64,000 nt of DNA from Tubulanus polymorphus (Eukaryota; Nemertea; Palaeonemertea; Tubulaniformes; Tubulanidae), in NCBI RefSeq assembly GCF_964204645.1, contig NC_134034.1, positions 3,752,072-3,816,071 of the forward strand, written 5' to 3'. The position numbers and the translations under genes are program-made. This document shows, piece by piece, positions 24,430-36,610 of this stretch; the stretch's first letter is position 1, and every line of letters begins with the position of its first letter. The notes under the pieces were generated by a model. It did not search any database. It was not told where the DNA came from and saw only the letters and a list, made by a program, of their open reading frames with translations.

Positions 24430-25330
24430 ATACTCCAAAACGATCTTCATCTAAAAACGACCAGGTTATTTTTCGGCCACCTCAGTAAAATGCTAATTGA
24501 TAAAAGATTGTCTAGATAGGCACCGTCTAATAATACACATTGATTGCTTTAGTTCACTGCGGATTTCCAACACTCGACATCAAAGTAGAGCTATTGTAGT
24601 TCACGATGCGGCATTATCTCTCATTTAGCATCGCGCTTCTTTCCTTAAATAAATGATGAATGAATGAATGAATGAATTCCCAAATATGAACATGAGTATA
24701 AACATTTTTGTTTATTTTACGTATCAATTGAAAATTTACATTTGAGGAGGTTACGTATTTGATTCTATTGCAATCATCATCTAATAATATCCGCTTCCAT
24801 TTATCGCTATCGATTATTTCGCTAGGGTATCGACGTTATGATATCGTATATGAATGCAGTATTCTAATTTTTAAGTCGAAATAAGGCCCAAAGTCGAACA
24901 GACATAGATATCAATATTCCGTAAACTCATGGAACGTTTTTTCTTAAATTACCGTGTCAAGACTCACTGTTGCTTGATTTTCGGCAACGTTGGTCATTGG
25001 GGATAGGAATCTGATTGAGCTAGCTGGGGTATCCGTGCGTGTGACCGTTTTTAACCAAAAACCCCTTTCAATTCTAAGCTGTCTTGGAAACGGGGATGAG
25101 TGATTCCTGTGGCTTCAATTGACAGAAAAAAGGTTTCTGCCTATACTTCAACAGCGAAATTAATGGTGTGTTCTCTGTTCCTCGCATACAGACTTTTATG
25201 CGACATATTTTTCGATTCATCCGAATCCGAGTTCAGAACTGGCAACTCCAAATAATCATTACAATATATTCCAGTATTACGTAGTTCACATTCAAATGGA
25301 ATCCGAACGTATGGAATTCTTTTTACGTTC
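24430..25330 (+). repeat. Dispersed segmental repeat, copy 1 (pair with 56276-56970)
   Basis: Shared blocks in the same order and orientation: AAAACGACCAGGTTATTTTT then GGCCACCTCA; TTATTTCGCTA(G/C)GGTATCGAC; a GCATACAGACTT(T/C)TATGCGACAT block; and ACTCCAAATAATCATTACA. Lengths differ through indels. No coding content recognised. Confidence 0.75.
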
Positions 25331-25867
25331 TAAAACGGCAAATATTTTATACATATTTCACTCAAAACTATGTAATCATATGACTTGAATTAGAATTATT
25401 TCATTAATACTCTATTCGCCATGAAAAGCAATACACACATTGTCGATTTTAATGTTATACGTAATGATGTGAAGCCATGCTCCCTTAGTTTGATAGCCAT
25501 CTATCTGGCTGAGATGTAAGCTTAATCATCGACAGCCCCTATGGTGCACGGATGATTCAGTCGGGGTAAATTTTGAAAATGCATAAACAGAATTTGTGCT
25601 TCGAAAAAAATCAAGTTTATTACACAAGTAATTTTACTTAAGGCAATTTCGTTTAAGAAGTTATGGATGGGTATTTCAACAAAATCCCACTAGATAATGG
25701 GACTGAGTGGATTGATAAGATATATAAACTATCATATGGTATTATCGGTATCAGCAGTGAAGAGCAAACTCGAGATAAATTTTGTCTGACATGGGCTGCG
25801 AAGTGATCTTCGAGTCAACAGTGATCTTCGAGTCAACAGTGTCACTGCTTTTCGATCTTGTCCAAGA

Positions 25868-26008
25868 TCAAGATAAAATGGTGACTAGGAAAGATGTGTC
25901 TACGATTCCAAACGATGACATTTCAATCAATAATGTAGTTTCATTTGCTGCTTTAGCTCCAACGACCATAAACAAGGCCAATGTTATGAACAGAGTTTTA
26001 TTAAACAT
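25868..26008 (-). CDS. Small secreted peptide precursor 2 (46 aa)
   Basis: The ATG is at 26008. The signal peptide MFNKTLFITLALFMVVGAKA differs from precursor 1 (21218-21391) at only two of 20 residues. The mature part, ANETTLLIEMSSFGIVDTSF then LVTILS, aligns without gaps for about 18 residues but keeps few identities (E, L, SS, G, S). No cysteines. It ends 11 residues earlier than precursor 1, so the C-terminus may be truncated. Upstream DNA is also similar (AACATTCTGAA, TATATCAGTTTATA), suggesting a shared promoter. Function not recognised. Confidence 0.55.
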   Translation of the reverse strand: MFNKTLFITLALFMVVGAKAANETTLLIEMSSFGIVDTSFLVTILS

Positions 26009-26076
26009 TCTGAAATGAAATAATCTATATCAGTTTATACAATGAGTATGTAAAATGCAAAATAAAGTCGTAATTT

Positions 26077-26334
26077 CTATATTAAATATAGCTGCATAGC
26101 AGCGATAACGGGTTTCTGCCTAACCGGTTCATATATCGCACTGGGAAGCGTCATCGAAATAATTATACAGTTCATAACATATGACTTATTTCCAAGAAGC
26201 GCAACCTGGGTCAACAATATGCTAGATATATGGATCCAGCTACATGCAAGGGCTACCACGTAAAAAGTATCGATGTACCAAAATGGCTTAACCGAAGATA
26301 TGGTTGTTTCAAAGTCTCCTGGTGGCAGTTGCAT
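26077..26334 (-). CDS. Hypothetical hydrophobic ORF, 85 aa
   Basis: An ATG frame containing FYVVALACSWIHISSILLTQ and SYVMNCIIISMTLPSAIYEP, two hydrophobic stretches that could be membrane segments. The frame upstream is broken relative to another ATG (MDQNAQGEHVRQTSS). No family recognised and no splice support. It may be a relic of a membrane protein gene or chance. Confidence 0.2.
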   Translation of the reverse strand: MQLPPGDFETTISSVKPFWYIDTFYVVALACSWIHISSILLTQVALLGNKSYVMNCIIISMTLPSAIYEPVRQKPVIAAMQLYLI

Positions 26335-27180
26335 GAACTAGTTTGTCGCACATGCTCTCCTTGCGCGTTTTGATCCATATTTTCGTTACTACAAACGGTA
26401 GGTTGGTCTACTTTTATGCATCAATTTGTTAAGTGGGGAATTTGTATTCAGAAATAAACAACGATTTTTAGAAAAAGTTTTTTTTTGTTTTCATTTATTA
26501 GTGACAGTTTACATATTATACATATGTTTGAACTATAACAACTTTGAAAACGACCTTAACAACGTATATTCAATGAACATTAATTTACTTTAATCACAAA
26601 GAGGGAATTATAGGAAACAAAATTATTGCATTGTCGGGATTCGAACACGATGTGGCATCGATGTCTTTGAAGCGATTAAGATAATGTTGAAAACATCTGC
26701 CAAACGGAAGATGGTACAAAATGGCGGCGATAAATGAAACAAAAACAGGAAATGGCGGATCGGGACTTATATCACTCCGGTAAATTTTAGGCTTTTCGGG
26801 GTGCACTTTTATCAATGGATGACGATTCTTTGCGTTATTCTTGTTACTGTTAAGACCCGGTAATTATGTGGGATTAATTCATAATAGATTACTATACGCA
26901 AATTCTAAATGGTCAGGCGCTGAGTTGTTGTTGTTCGTCCTTCGGAGTCGAAGATGACCAAACTTCAGTTTCAGCCTCTGTGTGTTCTCTGATGGCTGAT
27001 GAGACCGATTTTGGCTCTTAAGCCCCGACCGCAGTCTGGACATCTGTGCTGCACGGAAGCTGGATCGGGAGCAGCCTTTTTGAGGGTACGTTTCCGCATT
27101 GCCTCGTCGACCCGCCTGATTTCAGAGGTCATGGCTCCCTGGTGGATCAAGCTTTTGAAGCTGGCTTTTGGAGTTTTTAA
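26335..27180. other. Intergenic; GC-richer patch 26910-27180 at the palindrome edge
   Basis: From about 26910 the sequence changes composition (GTTCGTCCTTCGGAGTCGAA, then GCCCCGACCGCAGTCTGGAC) up to the point where the palindrome arm starts. An open frame 26999-27196 covers it but has no recognised domain. This may be an old repeat of unknown type. Around 26700 the words AAAATGGCGGCGATAAATG suggest another TIR fragment. Confidence 0.4.
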
Positions 27181-27261
27181 AATTCAGAGTTTTTGAACAA
27201 TATACCATATCTTCATATATGTTAAAATGAACACTCTACGTACTTCAAAATGGGAACAACG

Positions 27262-27430
27262 CCCTCGGTAGCTCAGTTGGATAAGACGTGCTGCGGTAGT
27301 ATCCATTTAATATCCGTGCTGAGTGACAAGCGGGTTCGAGTCCTGCTGACTGCTTACAGTGTGCGGGTAGCACTTCGAAGGCCGTCCTGTCGTGATGTTA
27401 AATGAAAAATCTAGGGTTAGTCTTGGGAAA
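27262..27430 (+). repeat. tRNA-derived SINE head, left arm
   Basis: The start GCCCTCGGTAGCTCAGTTGG matches a pol III A box, and GCGGGTTCGAGTCCTGC matches a B box ~65 bp later. The stretch between is too long and the acceptor stem does not close, so this is a SINE head rather than a functional tRNA. The mirrored copy is at 41170-41324. Confidence 0.75.
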
Positions 27431-28112
27431 CCAAGATCTGAACGACGTAGGGGCAAACAAACAAACTATGGCCTCCAATTTTACAAGGTTAACACACAAA
27501 CAATATATACCATACGTCATGCATGACAAAACGAAAACTCTTCCTCAAAAACTGCATCTTTTAGAAAGTGAACATCTATCTTGGAGGGATCATGAATGAA
27601 GGAATGAACAAACGAACGAACAAACTCTCTCTTGGCAGGTTGAACCTAATGGCAGGCAAAGTATTTTTCTCGCTTGCCAGGGTTTCAAAGCTCACGCCAA
27701 CAGAAACCTTTGCCGCATTAGCCTTCGTTCGTCTATTTCACTTCCCAATATATTTATATTTTTGGACAGACAGGTTCCCGCTCAAAAGGCACGTTTCCAA
27801 TCCAGCAATGAATATTTGCCTTGTTATGTCGACAATCTCTAGGTGTTACCGCACTTCCTTTCGCGGCAAAGCTGCGCAATATTATCGACTTGGTCCGGTA
27901 CATTAGGATTGGGTGTCCGTGCAATCTTGGCGTCATCCGCCAGGTTCGATTCCCAGCCGAATAATCGGCAGATACGACAAAAATCACGGAAAGTCACGGA
28001 AAGTTCGCAGTACACCAGCGCTCAACAGCAAGCAAAACATTATCACTGGTGCATAGGTCTCGAATAAATGTAAATGGAATATTTATTTCGGCTTTTACAT
28101 TATTTGTTTCGT

Positions 28113-29536
28113 CTAGTCATCGCACTGTTTTATTATTGGATTTACACAAACAGCCTGTATCTTACAACCAAGTCTGCCGTTACATTTACCAGATACTACG
28201 CATGTATTCTGGTCGGATTTCATTGCTGTCAATGAATAGGAATCATCCTGCTGCCATCTGAAAAATTAAACATTCAAGATATTTGGATCGATTTGTTTGG
28301 AAATCGAAAGTATTATAAGTGAAATATTTGGTAAGCATATATTAAGATATATTTTGGTATATTACGAGATCATTCTGAATCAGGGGACTCGGAGGCGTTT
28401 TCATATAGCTGCATCGAGCTTACGTAGCACCGGGAAAAGGAGATGGTTCTAAATGGATTAAGTTAAATCTATCGACGAGGAGTGGTCGACCGATTCGACA
28501 GTCATCGAGTGGAGGAGAATGATATAAATACTCACGGGTTATCTAAGCCGCAAGAACTGACGACGAAACCGTCGGGACATGTGATAGTCGGTGTTCTGGA
28601 ATAGTCAGTCGTTTGGACAACGTGATAGAGAGTTTCACACGTGGCGATTGCCTGGAAAAGAAAACTATCCGTGAATGTATATCTATCTGAGTAAAGAAAT
28701 ACTACACTAGGTCTCCCATCTAGACCTATCACTGAAGTATTTACTTGAACATGTATTTACTTGTACGCAACGTTTCGTATACACACACGCACAAACGCAT
28801 ATTGCGTGCAACACAAGTTGAATATGTAAGTACCTTGACTGGAGGTCTATTCAAGCTATGATTCACTCTACACATATTGTATCCGATCACTATGTTCGCA
28901 TCGCAATCCATTTCCGAGGAGCAACTGCATCGGACGACGAAAGAACCTTCCGGACACGTGACCTCACTGATGGCGTCATCAGCAGTCGAAGTTTCTGGCC
29001 CAGTCTTTTCGACTATTACACCAAGCACGTCGCTCACGAACAGGATTGCTCAAATGAAAATGAGAAAATGTTTAATCGCTGTTTATAAAAGGCTCTATAT
29101 TATTATCTTAAGAAACTGGCTACGTACCGGTACGTAATTCTTTTGAATCATTACTCGAAATTATTGCGTTAATATAACGGTTTAAGGCCACCCCCATCCC
29201 AATAAGATCGTAGTGTGGCATCTTATGTTAGTAAATAAAGTAGATAAAGAAACTATGACAGTAATGGAAAGAAGTTGAGGCAGTTTTAGGAGCTATTGTG
29301 TAGGTATAACCAGTCCGGCAATCCTCGCACAGCAGGTTTGTTATCATGATGACATCATAAACTCTTTTTATGATGTTTTATGATAACCTTCAGATTATTG
29401 TTCAGTAGCGATTTGAACGGACTATACTGCTGCGCAGTCTGAGTGCCACCTGCCGTTCAAATCACCCGCCAGGAGAGATAACATTAAGTCTGCATGATCT
29501 ATACATACCAATTATTATTCCGACAAGAAGTTTCAT
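28113..29536 (-). CDS. Gene A: secreted 12-Cys two-module protein (PCSK9 C-terminal-domain-like)
   Basis: Four coding exons on the minus strand: 29509-29536, 28834-29048, 28536-28651 and 28113-28257, all GT-AG with phases 1, 0 and 2. Product is 167 aa: signal peptide MKLLVGIIIAILFVSDVLG, then module 1 (TCPEGSFVVRCSCSSEMDCD...NMCRVNHS...AIATC) and module 2 (TCPDGFVVSSCGLDNPW...KNTCVVSGKC...CKIQAVCV). From memory, the pattern C-P-x-G...C / N-x-C-x-V / A-x-C resembles the repeated module of the PCSK9 Cys-rich C-terminal domain; this is inference and no protease domain is present. The ATG follows CTTTTCAG, implying a non-coding first exon, perhaps ending at a GTGAGT donor at 29839. Unlike gene B, the stop codon is changed to TGC, adding Cys-Asp-Asp before TAG, so this copy has 13 cysteines. 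Confidence 0.85.
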
Positions 29537-30804
29537 CTGAAAAGAACGTAAAACAATATAAGGACTAAATCACGATTGATAAATCACTCCCCGTGTCTCG
29601 CTCTCAAGATTCTGGACCCCTTTTGTAGAAAGAACCGGCATTCTTGAAATTCCGATTCTCCCGCTAATGGTCTACCAATTTTGGCATGGAGCAAGCGACC
29701 CAGCGTCACGACCGTTCACTACCGTTTTTGATTACGAGATAATTCAGCTCATGATTCACTGATGTAATTTTGAAAACTGATTTGCTAAACTAACTTTTCC
29801 TTCCAACCCTCCTGTCATGACGCGTTATGATTAACTCACTCCTCGGTTATCATCGTTGAGAGAGCAGCTATTCCCCGTGAATTACCAACGGGCGTATACA
29901 ACAACAGAAACTTTGGAAAACTAACAACAATCATTTTTCACAAAACTCTAGCGAGTATTACCGTTATTGACTAAAAATGCCCCGCGTGGCGCTCGACGGG
30001 TTGAGGGCGTTTAAAAATCTGTATTTGATACGCTTAATAGATAATGATAAAACGTGTAATCGAGTAGACCATGACCTTGGTAGCTTTTGGAACTGCGATA
30101 CATAGACCGCTGGCAAATTCAACGACACCGCAATTGAATGAAAAAAATATATAGAAAATAAAACTTTAAAGCAGCAAAATTGGTTATCAAATAGAGGGGA
30201 TTTAGAAATTGATGGATTGCAAATCGTCGTGGATTTCCTGGACTCGGTTCCATCACGGCGTCGCAGTTGGGCCCCGGTCGTTTGCGCTCGAACGCAACTA
30301 CGAAAAGTATGTCAGCTTACTGTAGGCCGGAGTAGAACATGGGCAAAACTAGCCAGATACGGCTCGCGATGGTTCGTTAGACGTCGGGTATGATGAGCCG
30401 GTTATATTATGTCGAACGAATATAACGGCTACTGCTGGCCTACTATAATGAGTAGTTAATATCGGATATAAGATATTTTTCTTGAATGAACTTATCTAAT
30501 ACACTCTTTAATTGAAATCTAACTTAGAAAGAACCGTTTATCTGGGCCTCAAAGAGCTCGAACTACTCACCGTGTGTTCGCTGGTTTCTCGCGTCTGCGG
30601 CAGTATGACCGTGACAATACAATTCATACGGTGGTACATCTCTTAAATTGTTAAAATTGTTTAAACAGCCCGCACACCAAGCATTTTATTATGTGGATTT
30701 TGGAAAATATCGAGTGTTTTCTGTCTGGACTGTTAAACATCTGCCGCCAATTATCATATTACATATAGGCCTATACGTAATCGATATTCACGTGAAATAA
30801 ATGA

Positions 30805-32460
30805 TTTAACAATTTCTAGCCGCCATTTTCTCAGGGTATTATGTTTTCATTTCTCATAATAATTTCTCAAATTTGCAAATCTCAATGAGACGAGAATATG
30901 AAATTAAACATAGTATATTGTCACGAATCGTGTTTTGTGGGGTTTACTGTAGGGGGCGCAGCTGAGCTCAACTAAACCACTGACAAGTAGCTGATACACC
31001 TAGTTTCGTTGATGATGATATTTAGGTAAAATCTCGAAAACATACTGACGTATGACTAGGTATTCTCCTATTCTATATTTACATTATCTACGGATATACA
31101 TTATATGCACAGAATAAAGTTAATTCGATGGTTGTCGGACCGAAAACACTAAATTCAAAATACAACCGATAAAAGTGGAATGATGTGGTTCATTATTTTT
31201 TTTTTTGGCGCAAAATATAAGACTGTCTACAATTCTGCTGATATCAAAATGATGGATAACGCGAAGATTATGGATATACATACGAATCAGCGGGGTCAAT
31301 TTTTCGACACAAGACGGCGATCTATTTTGTTTTCATTTCAAATTTGCAATAATTCGATATGCGAGTGGTGTAATGTAACCTTTCTAGCACCCACAGAGAA
31401 ACACAATGGATAATTTGCAGGTTGGTAGTAAAGCAGAAGTTGGTAGCTAGGGGTCAGATCGGTAGTGAGAATGTGTGATCTGTGTGCATTTTTGGCCAGC
31501 ACACAGATCACGACAATCATTAGTCAATTTGGCAGGTTATATTTTGCTAATGCGCAAGAAAAATAGCGCAGCGATAGCAATTCATGTTAACGCTATTTTG
31601 CCACTGCGGCATTATTACTGATTAGCTAATCTAGAAAATAAAGGAAAGTGTGGAGAATAGTGCGGAGTTATTCAGCAATTTTCAAGCGTAGCAAGTTTTC
31701 ACTAGAACACCGAGGCTCGCGGAATGCTTTTGATAAGCCCAATTTCAATCGTGAGAAGCATAAAGTTATTTCGACGAAAACATAGAAACTCAGGAACAAA
31801 TATGAATATGTTTAATTCCGGATACATTGTTTTCGGAAATCATGTTGCTCGTATGAGAAACGGGGAAACGATCGAAAAGATATTTCCGTCTCCTATTTTC
31901 AAGTTTCCCTGTGTCGTGTGCGTTGGGTCATGGGCTCTAAAACGATCAGAGCAGTAATACAGGCACCATCAATATGCAGTCTGGAACCACCAACATGCAG
32001 ACATTCACCATTTTCTTAACATAAAATGTTGTCGGTTCAGTTGCGGCGGCGAAAACTTGGTGACGAAAATGTATCGATATCTAATTAGCTACAAACGTTT
32101 GATGTTGAAATTTATAATGAAACGTTGAACACCAAAAACAGTGTATTATTGTATTATGAAAATGTTTTTTGCTTTGTATTTCATTTCTATTTCAAGAACA
32201 GGGGCCAGTTGCTCAACAGTTGGTTAAAGATAACTGGTGAATGAATACCATTGTAAGACGCATAGTGTCATTGACTGTAGAAAACTCAGATGAATGTAGA
32301 CCTTATTTACTGACGTTATATGTTAAATTCCACACGCGCTTTATTGCCATATTGACCGCCACCAACCGCGCAAAACTATTGCAAATTTGAGAAATGAATA
32401 TGAGAAATGAAAACAAAATTACCATAATATAATGGCGGCTAGCAACTGGTAAATGATTTA
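30805..32460. mobile_element. TIR element inside the left palindrome arm
   Basis: Ends AATTTCTAGCCGCCATTTTC and AATGGCGGCTAGCAACTGGT match the TAGCCGCCATTTT end of the 10183-11945 family. The mirror symmetry continues outwards for ~200 bp: CGAGTGTTTTCTGTCTGGAC at ~30712 is reversed at ~32505. No transposase. A matching outer end is present in the right arm at ~33915. Confidence 0.6.
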
Positions 32461-33120
32461 TTTAACATGAATATCGAATACTGTAATGATAAATGACGGC
32501 AGATGTTTAACAGTCCAGACAGAAAACACTCGATAATTCAATGTCATTTAGGTGCAATTCTCGCTCCAAATGAACAACAAAATCCACTTAAAATAAAATG
32601 TATGTAAAACTTGATAATAGATCGCGTGATCTAGTTGATACGTTCATGGTATAAGCGTTTGTGTGTGCTTAGCGCTCCCACGCACACGTGGAGGCCTTGT
32701 GTAGTGTGTTAAACAGCCCGCACGCGATCGATTATCAAGGCTTTACATTACATTTTATTTTAAGTGTAAAAGTACAAAACATGTAGACCCTCGAATCATA
32801 TTGTTTCAATCTGATACAATTTCGATGATTTCATGCATTCAGAATAAGACTAACATTGAGAAAACTATTTACATTTCACGAACAAAATGCACGGGACAGG
32901 ATACAATGCATTTAACAGGAAAAAGTAATATATTTTAGAACTGGCTCCGAACGTCCGTTTTATGTGTTACAGCATGACCGCCAAAATTCTCAATATTGTA
33001 ATTGTTGTTTCGAAACTCCATTAATGGTGACGTAGTTGGTGACTCACACAATAAATAACACAGTATTTGCCGATGTATAAAAGCTTTATTGTGAAAACTT
33101 TAATTTGCAGTATCAAAAAT
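32371..33120. other. Central spacer of the large palindrome
   Basis: About 750 bp separates the last matched bases of the arms (ACCGCCACCAACCGCG left, CGCGGTTGGTGGCGGT right). It contains the right end of the TIR element (to ~32460) and a separate hairpin element at 32587-32768. No gene. Confidence 0.75.
32587..32768. repeat. Hairpin element in the palindrome centre
   Basis: ACTTAAAATAAAATGTATGT at the left is mirrored by ACATTACATTTTATTTTAAG at the right, followed inwards by matching CTTGATAATAGATCGCGTG / CACGCGATCGATTATCAAG. About 180 bp in all. Confidence 0.8.
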
Positions 33121-35197
33121 TCGCGGTTGGTGGCGGTCAATATAGCAATAAAACGCGTGTGGAATTTAACATATAACGTCAGTAAATAAGGTCTACATTC
33201 ATCTGAGTTTTCTACAGTCAATGACACTATGCGTCTTACAATGGTATTTATTCACCGGTTATCTTTAACCAACTGTTGAGCAACTGGTCCCTGTTCTTGA
33301 AATAGAAATGAAATACAAAGCAATAAACATTTTCATAATACAATAATACACTGTTTTTGGTGTTCAACGTTTCATTATAAATTTCACCATCAAACATTGG
33401 TAGCTAATTAGATATCGATACATTTTCGTCCCCAAGTTTTCGCCGCCGCAACTGAACCGACAACATTTTATGTTAAGAAAATGGTGAATGTCTGCAGGTT
33501 GGTGGTTACATGATCACACATTCTCACTACCGATCTGACCCCTAGCTACCAACTTCTGCTTTACTACCAACCTTCCAATTATCCATTGCGTTTCTCTGTG
33601 GGTGCTAGAAAGGTTACATTACATCACTCGCATATCGAATTATTGCAAATTTGAGAATTGAATATGAGAAATGAAAACAAAATAGATCGCCGTCTTGTGT
33701 CGAAAAATTGACCCCGCTGATTCGTATGTATTTCCATAATCTTCGCGTTATCCATCATTTTGATATTAGCATAATTGTAGACAGTGTTATCAGTAAACCC
33801 CACAAAACACGATTCGTGACAATATACTACGTTTAATTTTATTTTCTCGTCTCATTGAGATTTGAAAATTTGAGAAATGATTATGAGAAATGAAAAGAAA
33901 ATACCCTAAGGAAATGGCGGCTAGAAATTGTTAAACCATTTATTTCACGTGAATATCGATTACGTATATGTGTAATATTATAATTGGCGGCAGATGTTTA
34001 ACAGTCCAGACAGAAAACACTCGATATTTTCCAAAATCCACATAATAAAATGCTTGGTTTGCGGGCTGTTTAAACAATTTAAACGATTTAAGAGATGTAT
34101 CAACGTATGAATTGTATTGTCACGGTCATACTGCCGCAGACGCGAGAAACCAGCGAACACACGGTGAGTAGTTCGAGCTCTTTGAGGCCCAGATTAACGG
34201 GACTTTCTAAGTTAGATTTCCATTGAAGAGTGTATTAGATAAGTTCATTCGAGAAAAATATCTTATATCCGATATTAACTACTCATAAGTAGGCTAGTAG
34301 CCGTTATATCCGTTCGACATAAAATAACCGGCTCATCATACCCGACGTCTAACGAACAATCGCGAGCCGTATCTGGCTAGTTTTGCCCATGTTCTACTCC
34401 GGCCTACAGTAAGCTGACATACTTTTCGTAGTTGCATTCGAGCGCAACCGACCTGGGCCCAGCTGCGACGCCGTGATGGAACCGAGTCCAGGAAATCCAC
34501 GACGATTTGCAATCCATTAATTTCTAATTCCCCTCTATTTGATAACCAATTTTGCTGCTTTAAAGTTTTGTTTTCTATATATTTTTTTCATTCAATTGCG
34601 GTGTCGTTGAATTTACCAGCGGTCTATGTATCGCAGTTCCAAAAGCTACCAACGTCATGGTCTACTCGATTACACGTTTTATCATAATCTATTAAGCGTA
34701 TCAAATACAGATTTTTAAACGCCCTCAACCCGTCGAGCGCCACGCGGGGCATTTTTAGTCAATAACGGTAATACTCGCTAGAGTTTTGTGAAAAATAATT
34801 GTTGTTAGTTTTCCAAAGTTTCTGTTGTTGTATACGTCCGTTGGTAATTCACGGGGAATAGCTGCTCTCTCAACGATGATAACCGAGGAGTGAGTTAATC
34901 ATAACTCGTCATGACAGGAGGGTTGGAAGGAAAAGTTAGTTTAGCAAATCAGTTTTCAAAATTATTTTACATCAGTGAATCATGAGCTAAATTATTTCGT
35001 AATCAAAAACGGTAGTGAACGGTCGTGACGCTGGGTCGCTTGCTCCATGCCAAATTTGGTAGACCATTAGCGGGAGAATCGGAATTTTAAGAATGCCGGT
35101 TCTTTCTACAAAAGGGGTCCAGAATCTTGAGAGCGAGACACGGGAATTGATTTATCAATCGTGATTTAGTCCTAATATTGTTTTACGTTCTTTTCAG

Positions 35198-36610
35198 ATG
35201 AAACTTCTTGTCGGAATAATAATTGGTATGTATAGATCATGCAGACTAAATGTTATCTCTCCTGGCGGGTGATTTGAACGGCAGGTGACACTAAGACTGC
35301 GCGGCAGTATAGTCCGTTTAAATCGCTACTGAACAATAATCTGAAGGTTTTGCGCTGTAAAAAAGAGTTTATGATGTCATCATGATAACAAACCTGCTGT
35401 GCGAGGATTGCCGGACTGGTTATACCTACACAATAGCTCCTCAAACTGCATCAACTTCTTTCCATTAATAACTGTCATAGTTTCTTTATCTACTTTATTT
35501 ACTAACATAAGATGCCACACTACGATCTTATTGGGATGGGGGTGGCCTTAAACCGTCATATTAACGCAATAATTTCGAGTAATGATTCAAAAGAATTACG
35601 TACCGGTACGTAGCCAGTTTCTTAAGATAATAATATAGAGCCTTTTATAAACAGCGATTAAACATTTTCTCATTTTCATTTGAGCAATCCTGTTCGTGAG
35701 CGACGTGATTGGTGTAATAGTCGAAAAGACTGGGCCAGAAACTTCGACTGCTGATGACGCCATCAGTGAGGTCACGTGTCCGGAAGGTTCTTTCGTCGTC
35801 CGATGCAGTTGCTCCTCGGAAATCGATTGCGATGCGAACATAGTGATCGGATACAATATGTGTAGAGTGAATCATAGCTTTGATAGACCTCCAGTCAAGG
35901 TACTTACATATTCAACTTGTGTTGCACGCAATATGCGTTTGTGCGTGTGTGTATACGAAACGTTGCGTACAAGTAAATACATGTTCAAGTAAATACTTGA
36001 GTGATGGGTCTAGATGGGAGACCTAGTGTAGTATTTTGTTACTTAGATAGATATACATTCACGGATAGTTTTCTTTTCCAGGCAATCGCCACGTGTGAAA
36101 CTCTCTATCACGTTGTCCAAACGACTGACTATTCCAGAACACCGACTATCACATGTCCCGACGGTTTCGTCGTCAGTTCTTGCGGCTTAGATAACCCGTG
36201 AGTATTCATATCATTCTCCTCCACTCGATGACTGTCGAATCGGTCGACCACTCCTCGTCGATAGATTTGACTTAATCCATTTAGAACCATCTCCTTTTCC
36301 CGGTGCTACGTAAGCTCGATGCAGCTATATGAAAACGTCTCCGAGTCCCCTGATTCAGAATGATCTCGTAATATACCAAAATATATCTTAATATATGCTT
36401 ACCAAATATTTCACTTATAGTACTTTTGATTTCCCACAAATCGATCCCAATATCTTGAATGTTTAATTTTTCAGATGGCAGCAGGATGATTCCTATTCAT
36501 TGACAGCAATGAAATCCGACAAGAATACATGCGTAGTATCTGGTAAATGTAACGGCAGACTTGGTTGTAAGATACAGGCTGTTTGTGTAAATCCAAAAAT
36601 ATTACAGTGA
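35198..36610 (+). CDS. Gene B: secreted 12-Cys two-module protein, mirror copy of gene A
   Basis: Coding exons 35198-35225, 35685-35899, 36082-36197 and 36475-36610 (phases 1, 0, 2) give a 164-aa protein, with AATAAA at 36645. Signal peptide MKLLVGIIIAILFVSDVIG, then two six-cysteine modules as in gene A: TCPEGSFVVRCSCSSEIDCD...AIATC, and TCPDGFVVSSCG...NTCVVSGKC...AVCV. It differs from gene A by a handful of substitutions and the normal TGA stop after KILQ. The ATG directly follows TTTTCAG in all four family members, so a 5' untranslated exon is likely; a GTGAGT at 34890, ~60 bp after GTATACG, may be its donor. Genes A and B are divergent, heads towards the palindrome centre. Secretion is clear; function unknown. 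Confidence 0.9.

Larger units (their letters stand above)
27181..32370 (+). repeat. Left arm of a large imperfect palindrome
   Basis: The arm starts at AAATTCAGAGTTTTTGAACA and its reverse complement is found on the right arm, beginning near 33121 and ending near 46403. Sampled matches across the arm are near-identical: the gene A exons, CGGTTCAGTTGCGGCGGCG at 32035 against 33440, and the SINE at 27262. It carries at least two private segments relative to the right arm: ~260 bp near 30960-31220 and ~480 bp near 31485-31970. Confidence 0.93.

Noticed and set aside
27262-27352. tRNA gene (A box and B box, GGTTCGAGTCC)
   Set aside because: Acceptor ends do not pair and the spacing between boxes is too long. 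It recurs in the right arm only by inversion. Called a SINE head.
31180-31957. Open frames of 77 aa within the left arm
   Set aside because: They lie in the TIR element or arm-specific insertions, are not preserved in the right arm and have no recognised domain.
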